64,000 nucleotides of DNA, from NCBI GenBank assembly GCA_963743785.1, contig CAVURD010000020.1:124001-188000 (forward strand), read 5' to 3'. The DNA is from Bog-473 sp963743785. GTDB taxonomy: Bacteria > Actinomycetota > Acidimicrobiia > Acidimicrobiales > RAAP-2. A model generated the notes under the pieces. The model saw nothing but the letters and a program-made list of their open reading frames with translations, was not told the origin of the DNA and ran no database searches. Positions 17,657 to 26,692 of the stretch are shown in pieces (position 1 is the stretch's first letter; each line of letters opens with the position of its first letter). A program made the translations under genes and the position numbers.

Positions 17657-20600
17657 ATGCCCGCATTGACTCGCGCCCAGGGTCGCGATTTGGGGGCGGG
17701 ACGCATCCCTCTTGCGCCGATGGTCCGACGACTCATAGCGGCGACCGCAGTGCTCGCTCTGGGTGCGATTGGCAGTCTCGGAGGAGCCCAATCGGCAAGC
17801 GCGGCGACGGTGGCCTGTAGTACGTCGAGTCTCGCTTCGGCCATTTCGAGCGCGAACGCCACGCCCGGCGGAGGCACTGTGACGTTGACGAAGGGGTGCG
17901 TCTACACACTGACGAGTGCCAACAATGCGACCGATGGGGGCACCGGCCTTCCGGTCGTCACCGGGAAGATCACCATCCAGGGCGCCGGGGCGACCATCAT
18001 CCGGTCGACCGCAGCGGGCACGCCGGCCTTCCGGGTGTTCGATGTTGCCAGCAAGGGCAACCTGGACCTGGACTCGCTGACGCTGAGCAACGGCCTGGCC
18101 ACCAACGGCATTCAGGGCGGCGGCGCCGTCTACAACCACGGCGCCTTGTCGGTCACCGCTGGCACCTTCACCAATAACTCCTCGCCCGCCACCACCGGTA
18201 CCTCGGGTGGGGCCATCGACAGCAGCGGGACGCTCACGGTGGAGACCAGCACGTTCAGCGGCAACACGGCCCAGGAGGGTGGCGGCGTCTTCAACCAGGC
18301 GTCCGCCACCATCACCAACAGCACCTTCACCAGCAACAACGCCACGATCTACGGCGGAGGGGCACTGCTCAACGCAGCTGGCACCGAGACCCTGGTCGGG
18401 GACACCTTCGTCGGCAACACCGGACCGGGTGGGGGGGCCATCGACAACGACGCCACCCTGAATATCGCCAACAGCACCTTCTACAACAACACCGGGGGCA
18501 CCAACGGCGGGGGGGCGGTCGAGAACTTCGGCAGCACCACGTTGAAGCAGTCCACTTTCTCGGGCAACACCTCGCCCTACGGGGCCAACATCTTCAACTA
18601 CACCGGGTTCAAGCTCTCCATGAGCATGGACATCGTCGCCGGAGGCCTGGTCGGGAGCAACTGTGGCGGTCAGGCCCCCATCACCGACCTGGGCTACAAC
18701 ATCGACACCGGGTCCTCGTGTCACTTCACTGTCACGAATCACTCGCTCCCCAACACCCAGCCCGAGCTCGACGCGCTGGCCTCCAACGGTGGGTCGACCC
18801 AGACCATGGGGTTGCCCGCCGGCAGCCCGGCCATCGATGCCATCCCGACCAGCACGGCCGGGTGCGCCGGCAGCACCGACCAGCGCGGCATCGCCCGCCC
18901 CCAGGGCAAGGGCTGCGACATCGGGGCCTACGAGCTGGTCGCCACTTCCCGTGACACCACGCCCCCGAGCGTCCCGGGCGGCCTGGCGGTCACCTCGGTG
19001 ACCTCGAGTTCGGTCTCCCTCAAGTGGAACGCCTCGAGCGACGACGTCGGCGTCACCGGCTACACCATCTATCGGAACGGAGCACAAGTCGGCAGCACGG
19101 CCGGAGCCACGGCAACCACGTTCACTGATTCGACGGTCTCTCCCTCGGCCAGCTACCAGTACACGGTCGACGCCTTCGACGGCAGCGGCAACCACTCGGC
19201 CCGCTCGGCACCGGTCTCGGCCACCACGCCGGCTCCGACGGGAGTCCAGGCCGTCCAGGCCGGCGCCACCGCCACCGCAACCCGGGTGACTAGTACCACC
19301 ATCGTGCTCTCCAACCCGGTCCACGCCGGCGATCTGCTGGCCGGCTGGCTGGGCCAGTACGACGCCGCCGGGCAGGTGCAGGTCTCCGACAACGTGAACG
19401 GGGCGTGGACACGTAGCAGTGCCTCGACGACCTTCTCGGGTGGAGGAGGGGATCTCGCCCTCTTCTATGTGCAGAACTCGGCTGCGGCCCCGTGGGGTCT
19501 GACCATCACCATCACCGCCACCAGTGCGACGTACCTCCAAGGTGCGGTCTCCGAGTACAGCGGCGTCGCGACGGCCGGCGCCCTGGACCAGGTGGCGGCG
19601 ACCAAGGGAACCGGTACGGTCGTCGATTCGGGACCGACCGCCCCGGTGGGGGCGGGAGAACTGGTGGTCGGCGCGGTGATCACCGGCGGATCGCCCGGGA
19701 CCGTGACGCCCGGCTCTTCGCAGGCCCAACCGTTCACCCTGCGGGCCCAGACCAGCTCGGGCTCGGCCGACATCGAGGACATTGCGGCGAGTGCCTCCGG
19801 AGCCCAGGACGCCCGAGCCACCTTTGCCACGGCCACGGACTGGTACGCCGCCGTGGGCGTGTTCCATGTCTTCGGAACGGGCGATACCCAGCCCCCGACC
19901 ACTCCAACGGGTCTCACTGCAACGTCGGTGACAGCCACCTCGGTCGGGCTCAATTGGGGCGCCTCGACGGACAACGTGGGGGTGGCCGGCTACACCGTCT
20001 ATCGCAACGGCTCGCCGCTCGGCACGACCAGCAGCAGCGCCACGACCTACACCGATACCACGGAGTCACCGTCGACCAGTTACTCGTACACGGTGGACGC
20101 CTTCGATGCCGCCGGCAACCACTCGGCCCAATCATCGCCGCTGCCGGTGACGACGCCGGCGGGACCACCCCCGAGCGCGAAATGGGTGCAGGGTGGGACC
20201 CTGGGCACGGGTTCGAAGGTGGCGAGCGCCACGTTCCAGCTGGCCAAGCCCGTCAATGCGGGTGACCTGCTCGTCGGCTGGGCCGGCCAATACGACTCGA
20301 CCGGGCAGGTCCAGGTGTCGGACAACGTCAACGGAGTGTGGACCCGCGCCACGGCATCGACGAAGTTCTCCAACGGAGCTGGCGACATCGCGCTTTACTA
20401 CGTCCAGAATGCGGCGTCGGCCCCAACCGGGCTGACCATCACGGTGAGCGCCACGAACGCCACGTACCTCGAGGCGGCGTTGGCCGACTATTCCGGCGTG
20501 GCAAAGACCGGTGCACTCGATCAGACCCTGGTGGGCAGTGGGAACAGCACCGCGGCCGACTCCGGACCGTCCGGCACCGTCGCAGCTGGGGAGCTTGTGG

Positions 20601-20809
20601 TCGGCGGCATCCTCACCGGCGGATCACCCTCCGCCGTCACGCCGGGAATCTCCCAGGGCCAGACCTTCACGATCCGCAGCCAGAGCAGCTCGGGCTCGGA
20701 GGTTCTCGAGGACGTGCCGGTCAGCGCGGCGGGATCTCAGGCCGCACGAGCGACCTTCGCCGTGTCGACCGACTGGTACGCGGTGGTGGCGACCTTCCGC
20801 GCCGGGTAA
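17657..20809 (+). CDS. Large secreted protein: parallel beta-helix, FN3 domains and a repeated unknown module
   Basis: The protein has about 1050 residues. A signal peptide (MVRRLIAATAVLALGA up to ASA) is followed by repeated GGG/N-rich strands (GGGAVYN, GGAIDSS, GGGVFN, GGGALLN, GGAIDN, GGGAVEN) that form a right-handed parallel beta-helix, ending in DQRGIARP and CDIGAYEL, the 'choice-of-anchor Q' signature. Two fibronectin type III domains each precede a module of about 190 residues containing AGDLL.GW.GQYD, VQVSDNVNG.WTR and DWYA at its end. ATG 17657 is used; ATG 17720 just before the signal peptide is equally possible. No LPXTG or membrane anchor follows. The role is probably adhesion or polysaccharide binding at the surface, as it diverges from the glycan operon; no enzyme motif is assignable. 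Confidence 0.85.
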   Translation: MPALTRAQGRDLGAGRIPLAPMVRRLIAATAVLALGAIGSLGGAQSASAATVACSTSSLASAISSANATPGGGTVTLTKGCVYTLTSANNATDGGTGLPVVTGKITIQGAGATIIRSTAAGTPAFRVFDVASKGNLDLDSLTLSNGLATNGIQGGGAVYNHGALSVTAGTFTNNSSPATTGTSGGAIDSSGTLTVETSTFSGNTAQEGGGVFNQASATITNSTFTSNNATIYGGGALLNAAGTETLVGDTFVGNTGPGGGAIDNDATLNIANSTFYNNTGGTNGGGAVENFGSTTLKQSTFSGNTSPYGANIFNYTGFKLSMSMDIVAGGLVGSNCGGQAPITDLGYNIDTGSSCHFTVTNHSLPNTQPELDALASNGGSTQTMGLPAGSPAIDAIPTSTAGCAGSTDQRGIARPQGKGCDIGAYELVATSRDTTPPSVPGGLAVTSVTSSSVSLKWNASSDDVGVTGYTIYRNGAQVGSTAGATATTFTDSTVSPSASYQYTVDAFDGSGNHSARSAPVSATTPAPTGVQAVQAGATATATRVTSTTIVLSNPVHAGDLLAGWLGQYDAAGQVQVSDNVNGAWTRSSASTTFSGGGGDLALFYVQNSAAAPWGLTITITATSATYLQGAVSEYSGVATAGALDQVAATKGTGTVVDSGPTAPVGAGELVVGAVITGGSPGTVTPGSSQAQPFTLRAQTSSGSADIEDIAASASGAQDARATFATATDWYAAVGVFHVFGTGDTQPPTTPTGLTATSVTATSVGLNWGASTDNVGVAGYTVYRNGSPLGTTSSSATTYTDTTESPSTSYSYTVDAFDAAGNHSAQSSPLPVTTPAGPPPSAKWVQGGTLGTGSKVASATFQLAKPVNAGDLLVGWAGQYDSTGQVQVSDNVNGVWTRATASTKFSNGAGDIALYYVQNAASAPTGLTITVSATNATYLEAALADYSGVAKTGALDQTLVGSGNSTAADSGPSGTVAAGELVVGGILTGGSPSAVTPGISQGQTFTIRSQSSSGSEVLEDVPVSAAGSQAARATFAVSTDWYAVVATFRAG
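18953..20809 (+). repeat. Intragenic tandem duplication, period about 930 bp
   Basis: The segment starting at 18953 (FN3 plus the unknown module) is repeated starting at 19883, an offset of 930 bp, with many identical short stretches such as DNVNG and the SSGS segment. It is the C-terminal half of the secreted beta-helix protein. Divergence at the DNA level shows that the duplication is not recent. Confidence 0.85.
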
Positions 20810-21075
20810 TCACGACGGTCAGCGCGTGGCTCTGACCTTTGGTTGGGCGGCGAATGAGTGGTGGCGAGTTTGGATTGCCCCGCCTTTGTTCAAAATGTCA
20901 GGGGTTGTCGCTCCGCCAGCGGTGGGGGCGATCGGACTTGGGCAGGCAACGAGGATCGCCTACGGGTCGTGTCGCTTTGCTGCTCAAGGGCTCTCCGTAG
21001 GGGGTGAAGCGACCGAACCTGGTGTGGGTTCAAGTGCTGCCGGAGCGCCTGTCTGGGGAGCGCCGCTACGGGCTA

Positions 21076-21648
21076 CTAGCTCGTGGTGGCGGTCACCGTG
21101 AGCTGCGCGTTGGCAATCCACAGGATCAGATTGTTGCCGCCCAGCATCGAATTCGCGATGTAGGTCACCGGGCCGTTGAGCGAGGCGGCCAACGTGTGGG
21201 CGGCGGGTAGTCCATCTGGGCCGTAGTAGATCTGTGACGGATTTCCCGGGGCGATATTGCTTGACGCGTTACCAATGCCACTCACCCCGAAGCCATCCTG
21301 CCGCAGGCCGGCGGCCGTTTGTGCCGCCAGGCCGGTGGCGCCGGAAGCATTGAGGACGTCGATCACCACCGAGCTCGTGGCTGGTAGCGGCGCAGTCGTT
21401 GACGTGGTGGTCGAAGCAGTCGTTGACGTGGTGGTCGAGGCGGTTGTCGACGGCGCCCGGATTGCCTGGGTGGTCGTTCCGTGATGCGCCGATGTGGCAG
21501 TACCAGAATTATTCGAATTCCGAGATGACAAGATCACAACGGCCAGCACCACGGCAACGATGACCACGCCGATAGCGGCGAGGGGCAGCAACCAGCGTCG
21601 ATCCTTCATTCCTCCGGAGCGACGGTGACGGCCGCGCGAGGCGCTCAT
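21076..21648 (-). CDS. Membrane-anchored protein with LytR C-terminal domain
   Basis: The protein has about 190 residues. A short basic cytoplasmic tail and one membrane helix (LLPLAAIGVVIVAVVLAVVI) precede a Thr/Ser/Ala-rich linker with repeated TTSTTAST units. A globular domain follows (SVVIDVLNASGATGLAAQTAAGLRQ), matching the LytR C-terminal domain (PF13399). This domain is common in actinobacteria and often attached to or encoded near LytR-CpsA-Psr glycopolymer ligases; its function is not settled. ATG at 21609 or 21669 are alternative starts. It converges with the secreted beta-helix gene. A 266-base gap between them (20810-21075) holds only a weak hairpin at 21015-21031. Confidence 0.8.
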   Translation of the reverse strand: MSASRGRHRRSGGMKDRRWLLPLAAIGVVIVAVVLAVVILSSRNSNNSGTATSAHHGTTTQAIRAPSTTASTTTSTTASTTTSTTAPLPATSSVVIDVLNASGATGLAAQTAAGLRQDGFGVSGIGNASSNIAPGNPSQIYYGPDGLPAAHTLAASLNGPVTYIANSMLGGNNLILWIANAQLTVTATTS

Positions 21649-21840
21649 TCCGGGCGGTCTTCCACACATCAATCATGGCCCATGCACCCTTCGTGCGGCC
21701 AAGAAGGCGCGGACCCGGGCCGTGAAGCCCGGCGGCCTGGGCCCCCCGGGGAAACAGGGGATCACACGACAGGGACCACCCAACCCGTCGAGGTTCGGCC
21801 GGCCCAGGCCATGAGCTCAAGTGGCCCGGTGGGCACGCCT

Positions 21841-22281
21841 TCACGCCTCGGCCGCGGGGACGAAAGAATGGCGTAACGCGGCCCACCCGCTGACGTTGGC
21901 TTCCCGCCAAGCCTCACCTTCCGAGCCGAGGCGCTCCCAACCGGCATGGACGATGTCGAGACGGGTGGTGCCGTCGCCCAGGTCGACAAACGTCAACTCC
22001 ACATCGGTGGCGTCGGAGCGGGGACGATTGATGTGCCACAGGTACCCAAGGCGATGCGGTGGCTGCCACAGCGTGATTTCACCCCATTCGATTTCTGTAC
22101 CGTCGGGTGTGCGTTCGAAAATCCGGCCGCCTGGACGCGGTTCGAGCGCGACGACGGTGTCCCGATTCCCCGAAGCGGAATGACCTTTGGGCCACCAGCT
22201 TGATAGGCGGGTCGTCCATACCTCGAATGCGTGCTCGGCCGGGGCCCTAATATCGAAGCTCAAGCGCAGGGGATCGATCAT
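21841..22281 (-). CDS. SRPBCC/AHSA1-family protein
   Basis: The 146-residue protein begins SFDIRAPAEHAFEVWT and continues with WWPKGHS, GGRIFE, WGEITLW and HAGWERLG, the pattern of Activator-of-Hsp90-homologue-1 (START superfamily) proteins. These bind hydrophobic ligands; bacterial members are usually paired with an ArsR regulator, as here. ATG 22281 overlaps the ArsR stop as ATGA. It is the last gene of a four-gene operon (23486 down to 21841). The ligand is unknown. Confidence 0.88.
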   Translation of the reverse strand: MIDPLRLSFDIRAPAEHAFEVWTTRLSSWWPKGHSASGNRDTVVALEPRPGGRIFERTPDGTEIEWGEITLWQPPHRLGYLWHINRPRSDATDVELTFVDLGDGTTRLDIVHAGWERLGSEGEAWREANVSGWAALRHSFVPAAEA

Positions 22282-22688
22282 CCGGGATCCCTGCGCTTCG
22301 TCGAGCTCACCTGCCGCGGCGAACGCGAAGCAGTTCGGCCCGGCGTCGGACGTGGAGTAGCACCGGGTAAAGGTGACAACGACCGGGTATTCTCCGCCAT
22401 CATTCGGAATCGCATCACGGTGTCTCCCCACACCTGGGTGATGTAATTCTCGAGCGCCTCGATGCCCTGATCGTCCAGGCGATAGATACGCCGTGTGCCT
22501 TGCGGTTGTTCGGTGACAAGGCCCGCTTCCTTGAGGAGGCGAAGGTGGCGGGACACGGCTGGTCGGCTGATGGGCAGCGCATCGGCAATCTCACGCACGG
22601 ATCGGCCTCCGCCGCGGAGCATCTCCACAATCTCACGACGGTTGGCGTCACCTAATGCCTCGAACGGATCACCGGCCGGCTCGTTCAC
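22278..22688 (-). CDS. ArsR-family winged-helix repressor
   Basis: The 136-residue protein starts with DPFEALGDANRREIVEML and has the recognition helix in ISRPAVSRHLRLLKEAGLV followed by the wing (GTRRIYRLD), typical of the non-metal ArsR group linked to START-domain genes. No Cys pair for metal sensing is visible. The C-terminal tail is Pro/Arg-rich and disordered. The GTG start overlaps the upstream START-domain stop (GTGA), and its own stop overlaps the AHSA1 start. The 16-bp palindrome upstream of the operon is its likely operator. Confidence 0.9.
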   Translation of the reverse strand: MNEPAGDPFEALGDANRREIVEMLRGGGRSVREIADALPISRPAVSRHLRLLKEAGLVTEQPQGTRRIYRLDDQGIEALENYITQVWGDTVMRFRMMAENTRSLSPLPGATPRPTPGRTASRSPRQVSSTKRRDPG

Positions 22689-23134
22689 CCTCCGCCATCC
22701 AACCCATTCGAATGAACCAGCTCGGATCGCACCTTGAGGCCGCGGGCGAACTGCTCAAAGGAGGGGCCAAGGTCGGGCATGGATTTCCAGATCAGTCCAA
22801 GGAGCGGACCCGAATATTCTTCACGCATTCGAAAGTCCGTCTGGGTGCCGGTCGTAGAATTCACGGTGAAAGTCCTCACACCGCGGAACAAGCCCAGAGG
22901 CATCCCACCGGACCAGGTCATGGAGGAGCCGTCCTTACTTCGTTGCACCTTGACCGGAAAGGCTCGACCTGAACTCACTTCGGACCGGACCGTGATCCGC
23001 CCGCCATCGGCGATGGTTCCATCGACGCTCTCGACCCCAGAATCCCATTTCGGGTAGTTGGCCCCGTCCATCAGTACCGACCAGACCGATGCAGGCGGTG
23101 CATCAATGTGTGCACTGCTTTCGTAGTACTTCAT
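22685..23134 (-). CDS. SRPBCC (polyketide cyclase/START-like) protein
   Basis: The 149-residue protein starts MKYYESSAHIDAPPASVWSVL, the usual first strand and helix of the SRPBCC fold. It continues with YPKWDSGVESVDG and a central TWSGGMPLG. Such proteins hold a hydrophobic ligand. ATG 23134 is preceded by GAAGAGGGG. It is the second gene of the ArsR-containing operon, 49 bases after the first, and overlaps the ArsR start. Two different START-type proteins in one operon suggest related ligands, which cannot be named. Confidence 0.88.
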   Translation of the reverse strand: MKYYESSAHIDAPPASVWSVLMDGANYPKWDSGVESVDGTIADGGRITVRSEVSSGRAFPVKVQRSKDGSSMTWSGGMPLGLFRGVRTFTVNSTTGTQTDFRMREEYSGPLLGLIWKSMPDLGPSFEQFARGLKVRSELVHSNGLDGGG

Positions 23135-23183
23135 GGCCCCTCTTCCTTCATTCGAGCGCCTCATTACGATGAAGTTGGATCAC

Positions 23184-23486
23184 TCAAACGAAGCGATAGG
23201 ACCCGACCACAGTGGCCTCCGACGAGATCGGACCGAGTTCGATGCGATCGCCGATTTCTCGGAGGAATTCGACGAACGCCGGCATTTCGGTCAAGGGGTT
23301 CGTCCCGTCATCCGTCTCTACCGCGGCAACGTGAACGAAGCTGACGCCGTCGGTCAGTCTGAAGCTCGCATAACGGAGTGCGTCAGGATTCACTTCATTG
23401 AGTTCGGCAAAAACGCGCTCGATCAAGGCCTGATTCTCGTCAGACTTTTCCGGTTTGGTCTGGTAGCGCACAACGACGGCATCCAT
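23184..23486 (-). CDS. Small dimeric alpha/beta-barrel (antibiotic monooxygenase-like) protein
   Basis: This 100-residue protein has the beta-alpha-beta-beta pattern of the ABM/ferredoxin-like fold (VVVRYQTKPE, helix, YASFRLTDGVSFVHVA, helix, SYRF). Relatives are often annotated as putative monooxygenases or left hypothetical. AGGAGAT precedes the ATG at good spacing. It is the first gene of the ArsR/START operon and lies directly behind the palindromic operator. The function is uncertain. Confidence 0.78.
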   Translation of the reverse strand: MDAVVVRYQTKPEKSDENQALIERVFAELNEVNPDALRYASFRLTDGVSFVHVAAVETDDGTNPLTEMPAFVEFLREIGDRIELGPISSEATVVGSYRFV

Positions 23487-23517
23487 CGGTCATCTCCTTG
23501 GCAACGAAAAGGTTACC

Positions 23518-23533
23518 GTAACATATATGTTAC
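23518..23533. promoter_or_regulatory. Perfect 16-bp palindrome, probable ArsR operator
   Basis: GTAACATATATGTTAC is a perfect palindrome lying 32 bases upstream of the first gene of the ArsR/START operon. It is strikingly AT-rich in GC-rich surroundings, is where the promoter of that operon must be, and fits the 12-2-12-like sites of ArsR proteins. It most likely gives autorepression by the ArsR protein of this operon. Confidence 0.65.
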
Positions 23534-23761
23534 CGATGGTCAATCGACGTTCGCCTGGCGGTCCTTTCGTGTCCTCGTCGCCAGTGCCCGTCGGTCGAGC
23601 GTCCTGGACCCGACCGGGTTTCGAAGTCCGAAGTCGGCAGGACGTGCCGACACGGCAGGCGACGCGACGGTGAGGCGGTGAGGCGGTGGCGCGGAAGCGC
23701 GGCGGCGCGGCGCGGTGGTCGGGGCTCGACCTCGGGCAAGCGGCGGCGGCGCGGCTAGGAA

Positions 23762-24874
23762 CTAGTCATCGTAGATGAGGACGCCTCGGATGTTCTTGCC
23801 GTCGCGCATGTCCTGGTAGCCCTGATTGATGTCGCCCAACTTGTACGTCTCGGTGATCATGCCATCGAGGTCGAGCTGGCCGTCCCGGTACAGCTTCAAA
23901 AGTTTCGGAATGTCGGAACGCATATTGGCCGAGCCGAAGATGCTGCCGACGACTTGCTTTTCCATAATGGTGAGGTCGAGCAAGCTCATACTGACACTCG
24001 CCTCGGTCATCGGGTGGATGTTGGTCACGACCACCCGTCCGCCCTTGGCGGTCAAGTTCAGAATCGAGCCCATCATCGCCCCGGAACCGACGCCCATTGC
24101 GCAGATCACCTTGTTGCACATCCGTCCCCACGTCTCCTGCTGTATGAGGTCAAATGCCTCCTCGACGGATGCGGACGTATGCGTGGCGCCGAATCTGGGC
24201 GCCAGCTTGCGCTTCAATTCGACGGGATCGATGGCGAAGATCTGTTCAGCGCCGGCAAGGCGGGCGCCCTGCAGCGCACTGGCGCCGATGCCACCCACAC
24301 CGATCACGGCCACATTGTCCCCGGGACGTATGTCGGCGGCATAGACCGACGACCCCCAACCCGTCGTCACCCCGCAACCCACCAGGCACGCCTTGTCGAG
24401 GGGAATGTCGTCGAGAATTTTCACGCATGAGGCCTGATTGACAACCGTGTACTTACCGAAGGTTCCGAGGCAGACCATGATGGCCAGATCCTTCCCCCGG
24501 GCGTGATGGCGGGACGTGCCGTCGATCTGTCGACCGGCCATGAGAGTTCCCCCGACATCGCACAAGTTGGAGTGCCCCGTTGAGCAGGGGGGACATTTCC
24601 CGCAGGCTGGAATGAACCCGAATACCACGTGATCGCCCGGAGCCAATTCCGTCACGCCCGGGCCGATCTCCTCCACGATCCCTGCACCTTCATGGCCGCC
24701 GATGATGGGCAACGCACCCGGTAGGTCACCCGTCACCATGTGTTCGTCGGAATGACACATGCCCGAAGCTGCCAGCTTCACGAGCACCTCACCCACCTGG
24801 GGCGGGTCGAGCTCGATGGGCTCGACGATCCAGTCCGTCCGTGGTTCCCACAAGATGGCCGCTTCAGTCTGCAT
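23762..24874 (-). CDS. NDMA-dependent zinc alcohol dehydrogenase
   Basis: The 370-residue enzyme is a medium-chain dehydrogenase. Catalytic zinc ligands are in MCHSDE and GGHEGAG, structural zinc cysteines in CGKCPPCSTGHSNLC, and the nucleotide fold in GVGGIGASALQGA. Sequence details such as RQIDGTSRHHARG and the NIRGVLIYDD-type end match the actinobacterial group first described as N,N-dimethyl-4-nitrosoaniline-dependent alcohol dehydrogenases, which keep NAD(P) tightly bound. GGAGGGGACA precedes the ATG. It is apparently a single-gene unit. The preceding 228 bases (23534-23761) include a very GC-rich low-complexity stretch with GAGGCGGT and GCGGC repeats. Confidence 0.9.
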   Translation of the reverse strand: MQTEAAILWEPRTDWIVEPIELDPPQVGEVLVKLAASGMCHSDEHMVTGDLPGALPIIGGHEGAGIVEEIGPGVTELAPGDHVVFGFIPACGKCPPCSTGHSNLCDVGGTLMAGRQIDGTSRHHARGKDLAIMVCLGTFGKYTVVNQASCVKILDDIPLDKACLVGCGVTTGWGSSVYAADIRPGDNVAVIGVGGIGASALQGARLAGAEQIFAIDPVELKRKLAPRFGATHTSASVEEAFDLIQQETWGRMCNKVICAMGVGSGAMMGSILNLTAKGGRVVVTNIHPMTEASVSMSLLDLTIMEKQVVGSIFGSANMRSDIPKLLKLYRDGQLDLDGMITETYKLGDINQGYQDMRDGKNIRGVLIYDD

Positions 24875-24995
24875 TGTCCCCTCCGGAGCAATCGAATGCG
24901 ATGACCCGTACCTTAATGGGGGAGTGGAAGTCGTCCAATGGTTGGTGGCAGGGCAGTTCCGTGGGAATGGCCGCGTTCACCCGCCTGGCGTTCAG

Positions 24996-26222
24996 CTATG
25001 GAAATATCGCAAACGAAGTTACCGAGTACCCCATCAGGACACCGAGCAGGACAATCGACACCGATAGCACTGCCGCATACGCCCACCTGCGTAACGACGT
25101 CGCGACCGCGATGATCAGTGGGAAGGCGAGAAAAATAAATCGGGGGCGCAGTCCGACAGGTGCGGCCACCAAGGCCAGAGAGGCTGCAGCCAATCCGTAC
25201 AAGAGCATCGGCATGGGCATGCGTGATCGGAGGGCAAAGACGGCAGCGATCACGGTGACGACGATGCCGACAAAAAGCAGATCTTGTTGCTGGTTTGTCG
25301 CAACAGGATCGCGCAAGAACGTTGCGACGAGGTGAGCGGGATAGGCGATGGAGGGATAGCTGCTCCAACCGCCTCGTTCCGTGACTCGCCAGGCCAAGAG
25401 ATTGTCTGTGTGCACCCATAGCCATAGCTGATAAGCGAGAAAACCCAACGGCGCCAAGATTGGCGCGGCAATGACTCGCCAATTCCGGTTCTTGACGAGC
25501 TCACAGTAGGCACACCACATGCAGCTGACCTCGAAGGCCAGGGCGATGGGCGTGGTCGCGGTGGCCAACATTCCCAGTATCCCCGCCAGCAGCCATCGTC
25601 GTTGCAACAGCGCCAGGAGGCCGAAGGCGATGCAGGTCACCGCTATGCCCTCGGAGTAGACCAAGCTCAACACGAACGTGCCGGGGAACATGGCTACCAA
25701 CAATGTGGCGCGATCCGCAGATTTCTGATCTGCATAGTGACGGACGAGCGCCCAGATTCCGATCATGGCGGAAAGTCCGGTCGTGGCCGAGATGACGATA
25801 CCTGCGGTGAGGAGCGACAGTCCGGTCAGGTGGGAAAGCCATCGGATGGTCAAGGGGAAGAGAGGAAAGAAGGCGATCGTATTCCCAACCACATGTCCGT
25901 GGCTCTGCGGGAGGTGGGTGGGCCAGCCAAACTGAGCCGCCCGAATGAACCACCTGCTGTCCCAGGTATTGATCTCCCCCAGGATGCTTGTGTGCGAACG
26001 GGTTGTGGCAACGGCGAGCGCGACCAACGTGACGACTCGGGACGCCAGATAGATCACCATCGGTCGCAGGATCCATCCCACCCCCCTCCGTTCCGAGAGT
26101 GAGGGGGCGACCTCTGTTACACGAAGGATGTCCGGGCGATCGCCGACGGCTATGTTTCCCGGACCCCTGGACGTCGGGGCCTCGGTCTCCGTGCCCGTGC
26201 CAGTTGGCGATTCAGGCAGCAT
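24996..26222 (-). CDS. PIG-V-like integral membrane mannosyltransferase (GT-C)
   Basis: The protein has about 408 residues and about nine to ten membrane helices. The first outer loop contains NTWDSRWFIRAAQFGWP, with the Asp-Ser-Arg-Trp pattern of PIG-V-like and other GT-C enzymes that use polyprenyl-phosphate sugars. FFPLFPLTIRW follows. Actinobacterial relatives are thought to mannosylate lipids, proteins or cell-wall glycans on the outer face. ATG 26222 is chosen; an in-frame ATG at 26252 would add ten residues. It is divergent from phosphofructokinase across about 440 bases. The acceptor is unknown. Confidence 0.82.
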   Translation of the reverse strand: MLPESPTGTGTETEAPTSRGPGNIAVGDRPDILRVTEVAPSLSERRGVGWILRPMVIYLASRVVTLVALAVATTRSHTSILGEINTWDSRWFIRAAQFGWPTHLPQSHGHVVGNTIAFFPLFPLTIRWLSHLTGLSLLTAGIVISATTGLSAMIGIWALVRHYADQKSADRATLLVAMFPGTFVLSLVYSEGIAVTCIAFGLLALLQRRWLLAGILGMLATATTPIALAFEVSCMWCAYCELVKNRNWRVIAAPILAPLGFLAYQLWLWVHTDNLLAWRVTERGGWSSYPSIAYPAHLVATFLRDPVATNQQQDLLFVGIVVTVIAAVFALRSRMPMPMLLYGLAAASLALVAAPVGLRPRFIFLAFPLIIAVATSLRRWAYAAVLSVSIVLLGVLMGYSVTSFAIFP

Positions 26223-26692
26223 GTCCCGGTACCAAATCGTGCTCCTTTGCATTGGCCCAACCGGCAGCGGGTACCGACCTTCGACGGGACAAACGATAGT
26301 CAGGAAGGGCCCGCCATGTTGGGACGGGGCGTCGCCGGACTCTGAATCCGAGTCCCTTGGCCAGCTTCAACGGAAAGAGGCGGCCCGACGGACCACCGGA
26401 CAGACCGCAGTTTTCCGCCTTCCGGGGGCGGTAAGCAACGACGTGGGATCCACCGTCGAGAACGGCCCGCACCGGGGCTGAAGCCGTGGGCCAAGCAAGC
26501 GGACTTCCGGTGGCGCGCGGACAGCACCTCCTTGGTCAGCCTGTGTGCAGCCCCACTCGGGCTCGAAGGATGGAGGCGAGGTCTGTCTGATGGCTCAGCC
26601 CGGTGACCGCTCCGACCGCTGGTCTCCAAGCCCACCCCATTCCACCGAGCCTTCGACTGCGACGCCAGCGTGGTCTGGGTACGCTCATCGTC
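26223..26692. other. Divergent gap with a 6-bp-arm hairpin
   Basis: I see no convincing gene here. An inverted repeat GGACTC-TGAATCC-GAGTCC occupies 26337-26355, on the leader side of the membrane transferase gene. It superficially resembles a tRNA arm but the rest of a tRNA is absent. The right end carries the probable phosphofructokinase promoter. Confidence 0.45.
26680..26685 (+). promoter_or_regulatory. Probable -10 element (TACGCT) of a leaderless transcript
   Basis: TACGCT ends 7 bases before the GTG start of phosphofructokinase, so transcription would begin at the start codon. No ribosome site is visible upstream of the GTG. The same 7-base spacing occurs before the aldo/keto reductase at 58672. 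Confidence 0.5.

Noticed and set aside
17495..19867. Long minus-strand open frame opposite the secreted beta-helix gene
   Set aside because: Gly/Arg/Asp-rich low-complexity translation with no domain; it is the antisense image of a GC-biased gene on the plus strand.
26337..26355. tRNA-like arm (6-bp stem, 7-base loop)
   Set aside because: The loop lacks the conserved T33 or TTC residues, and no acceptor stem or other arms pair around it.
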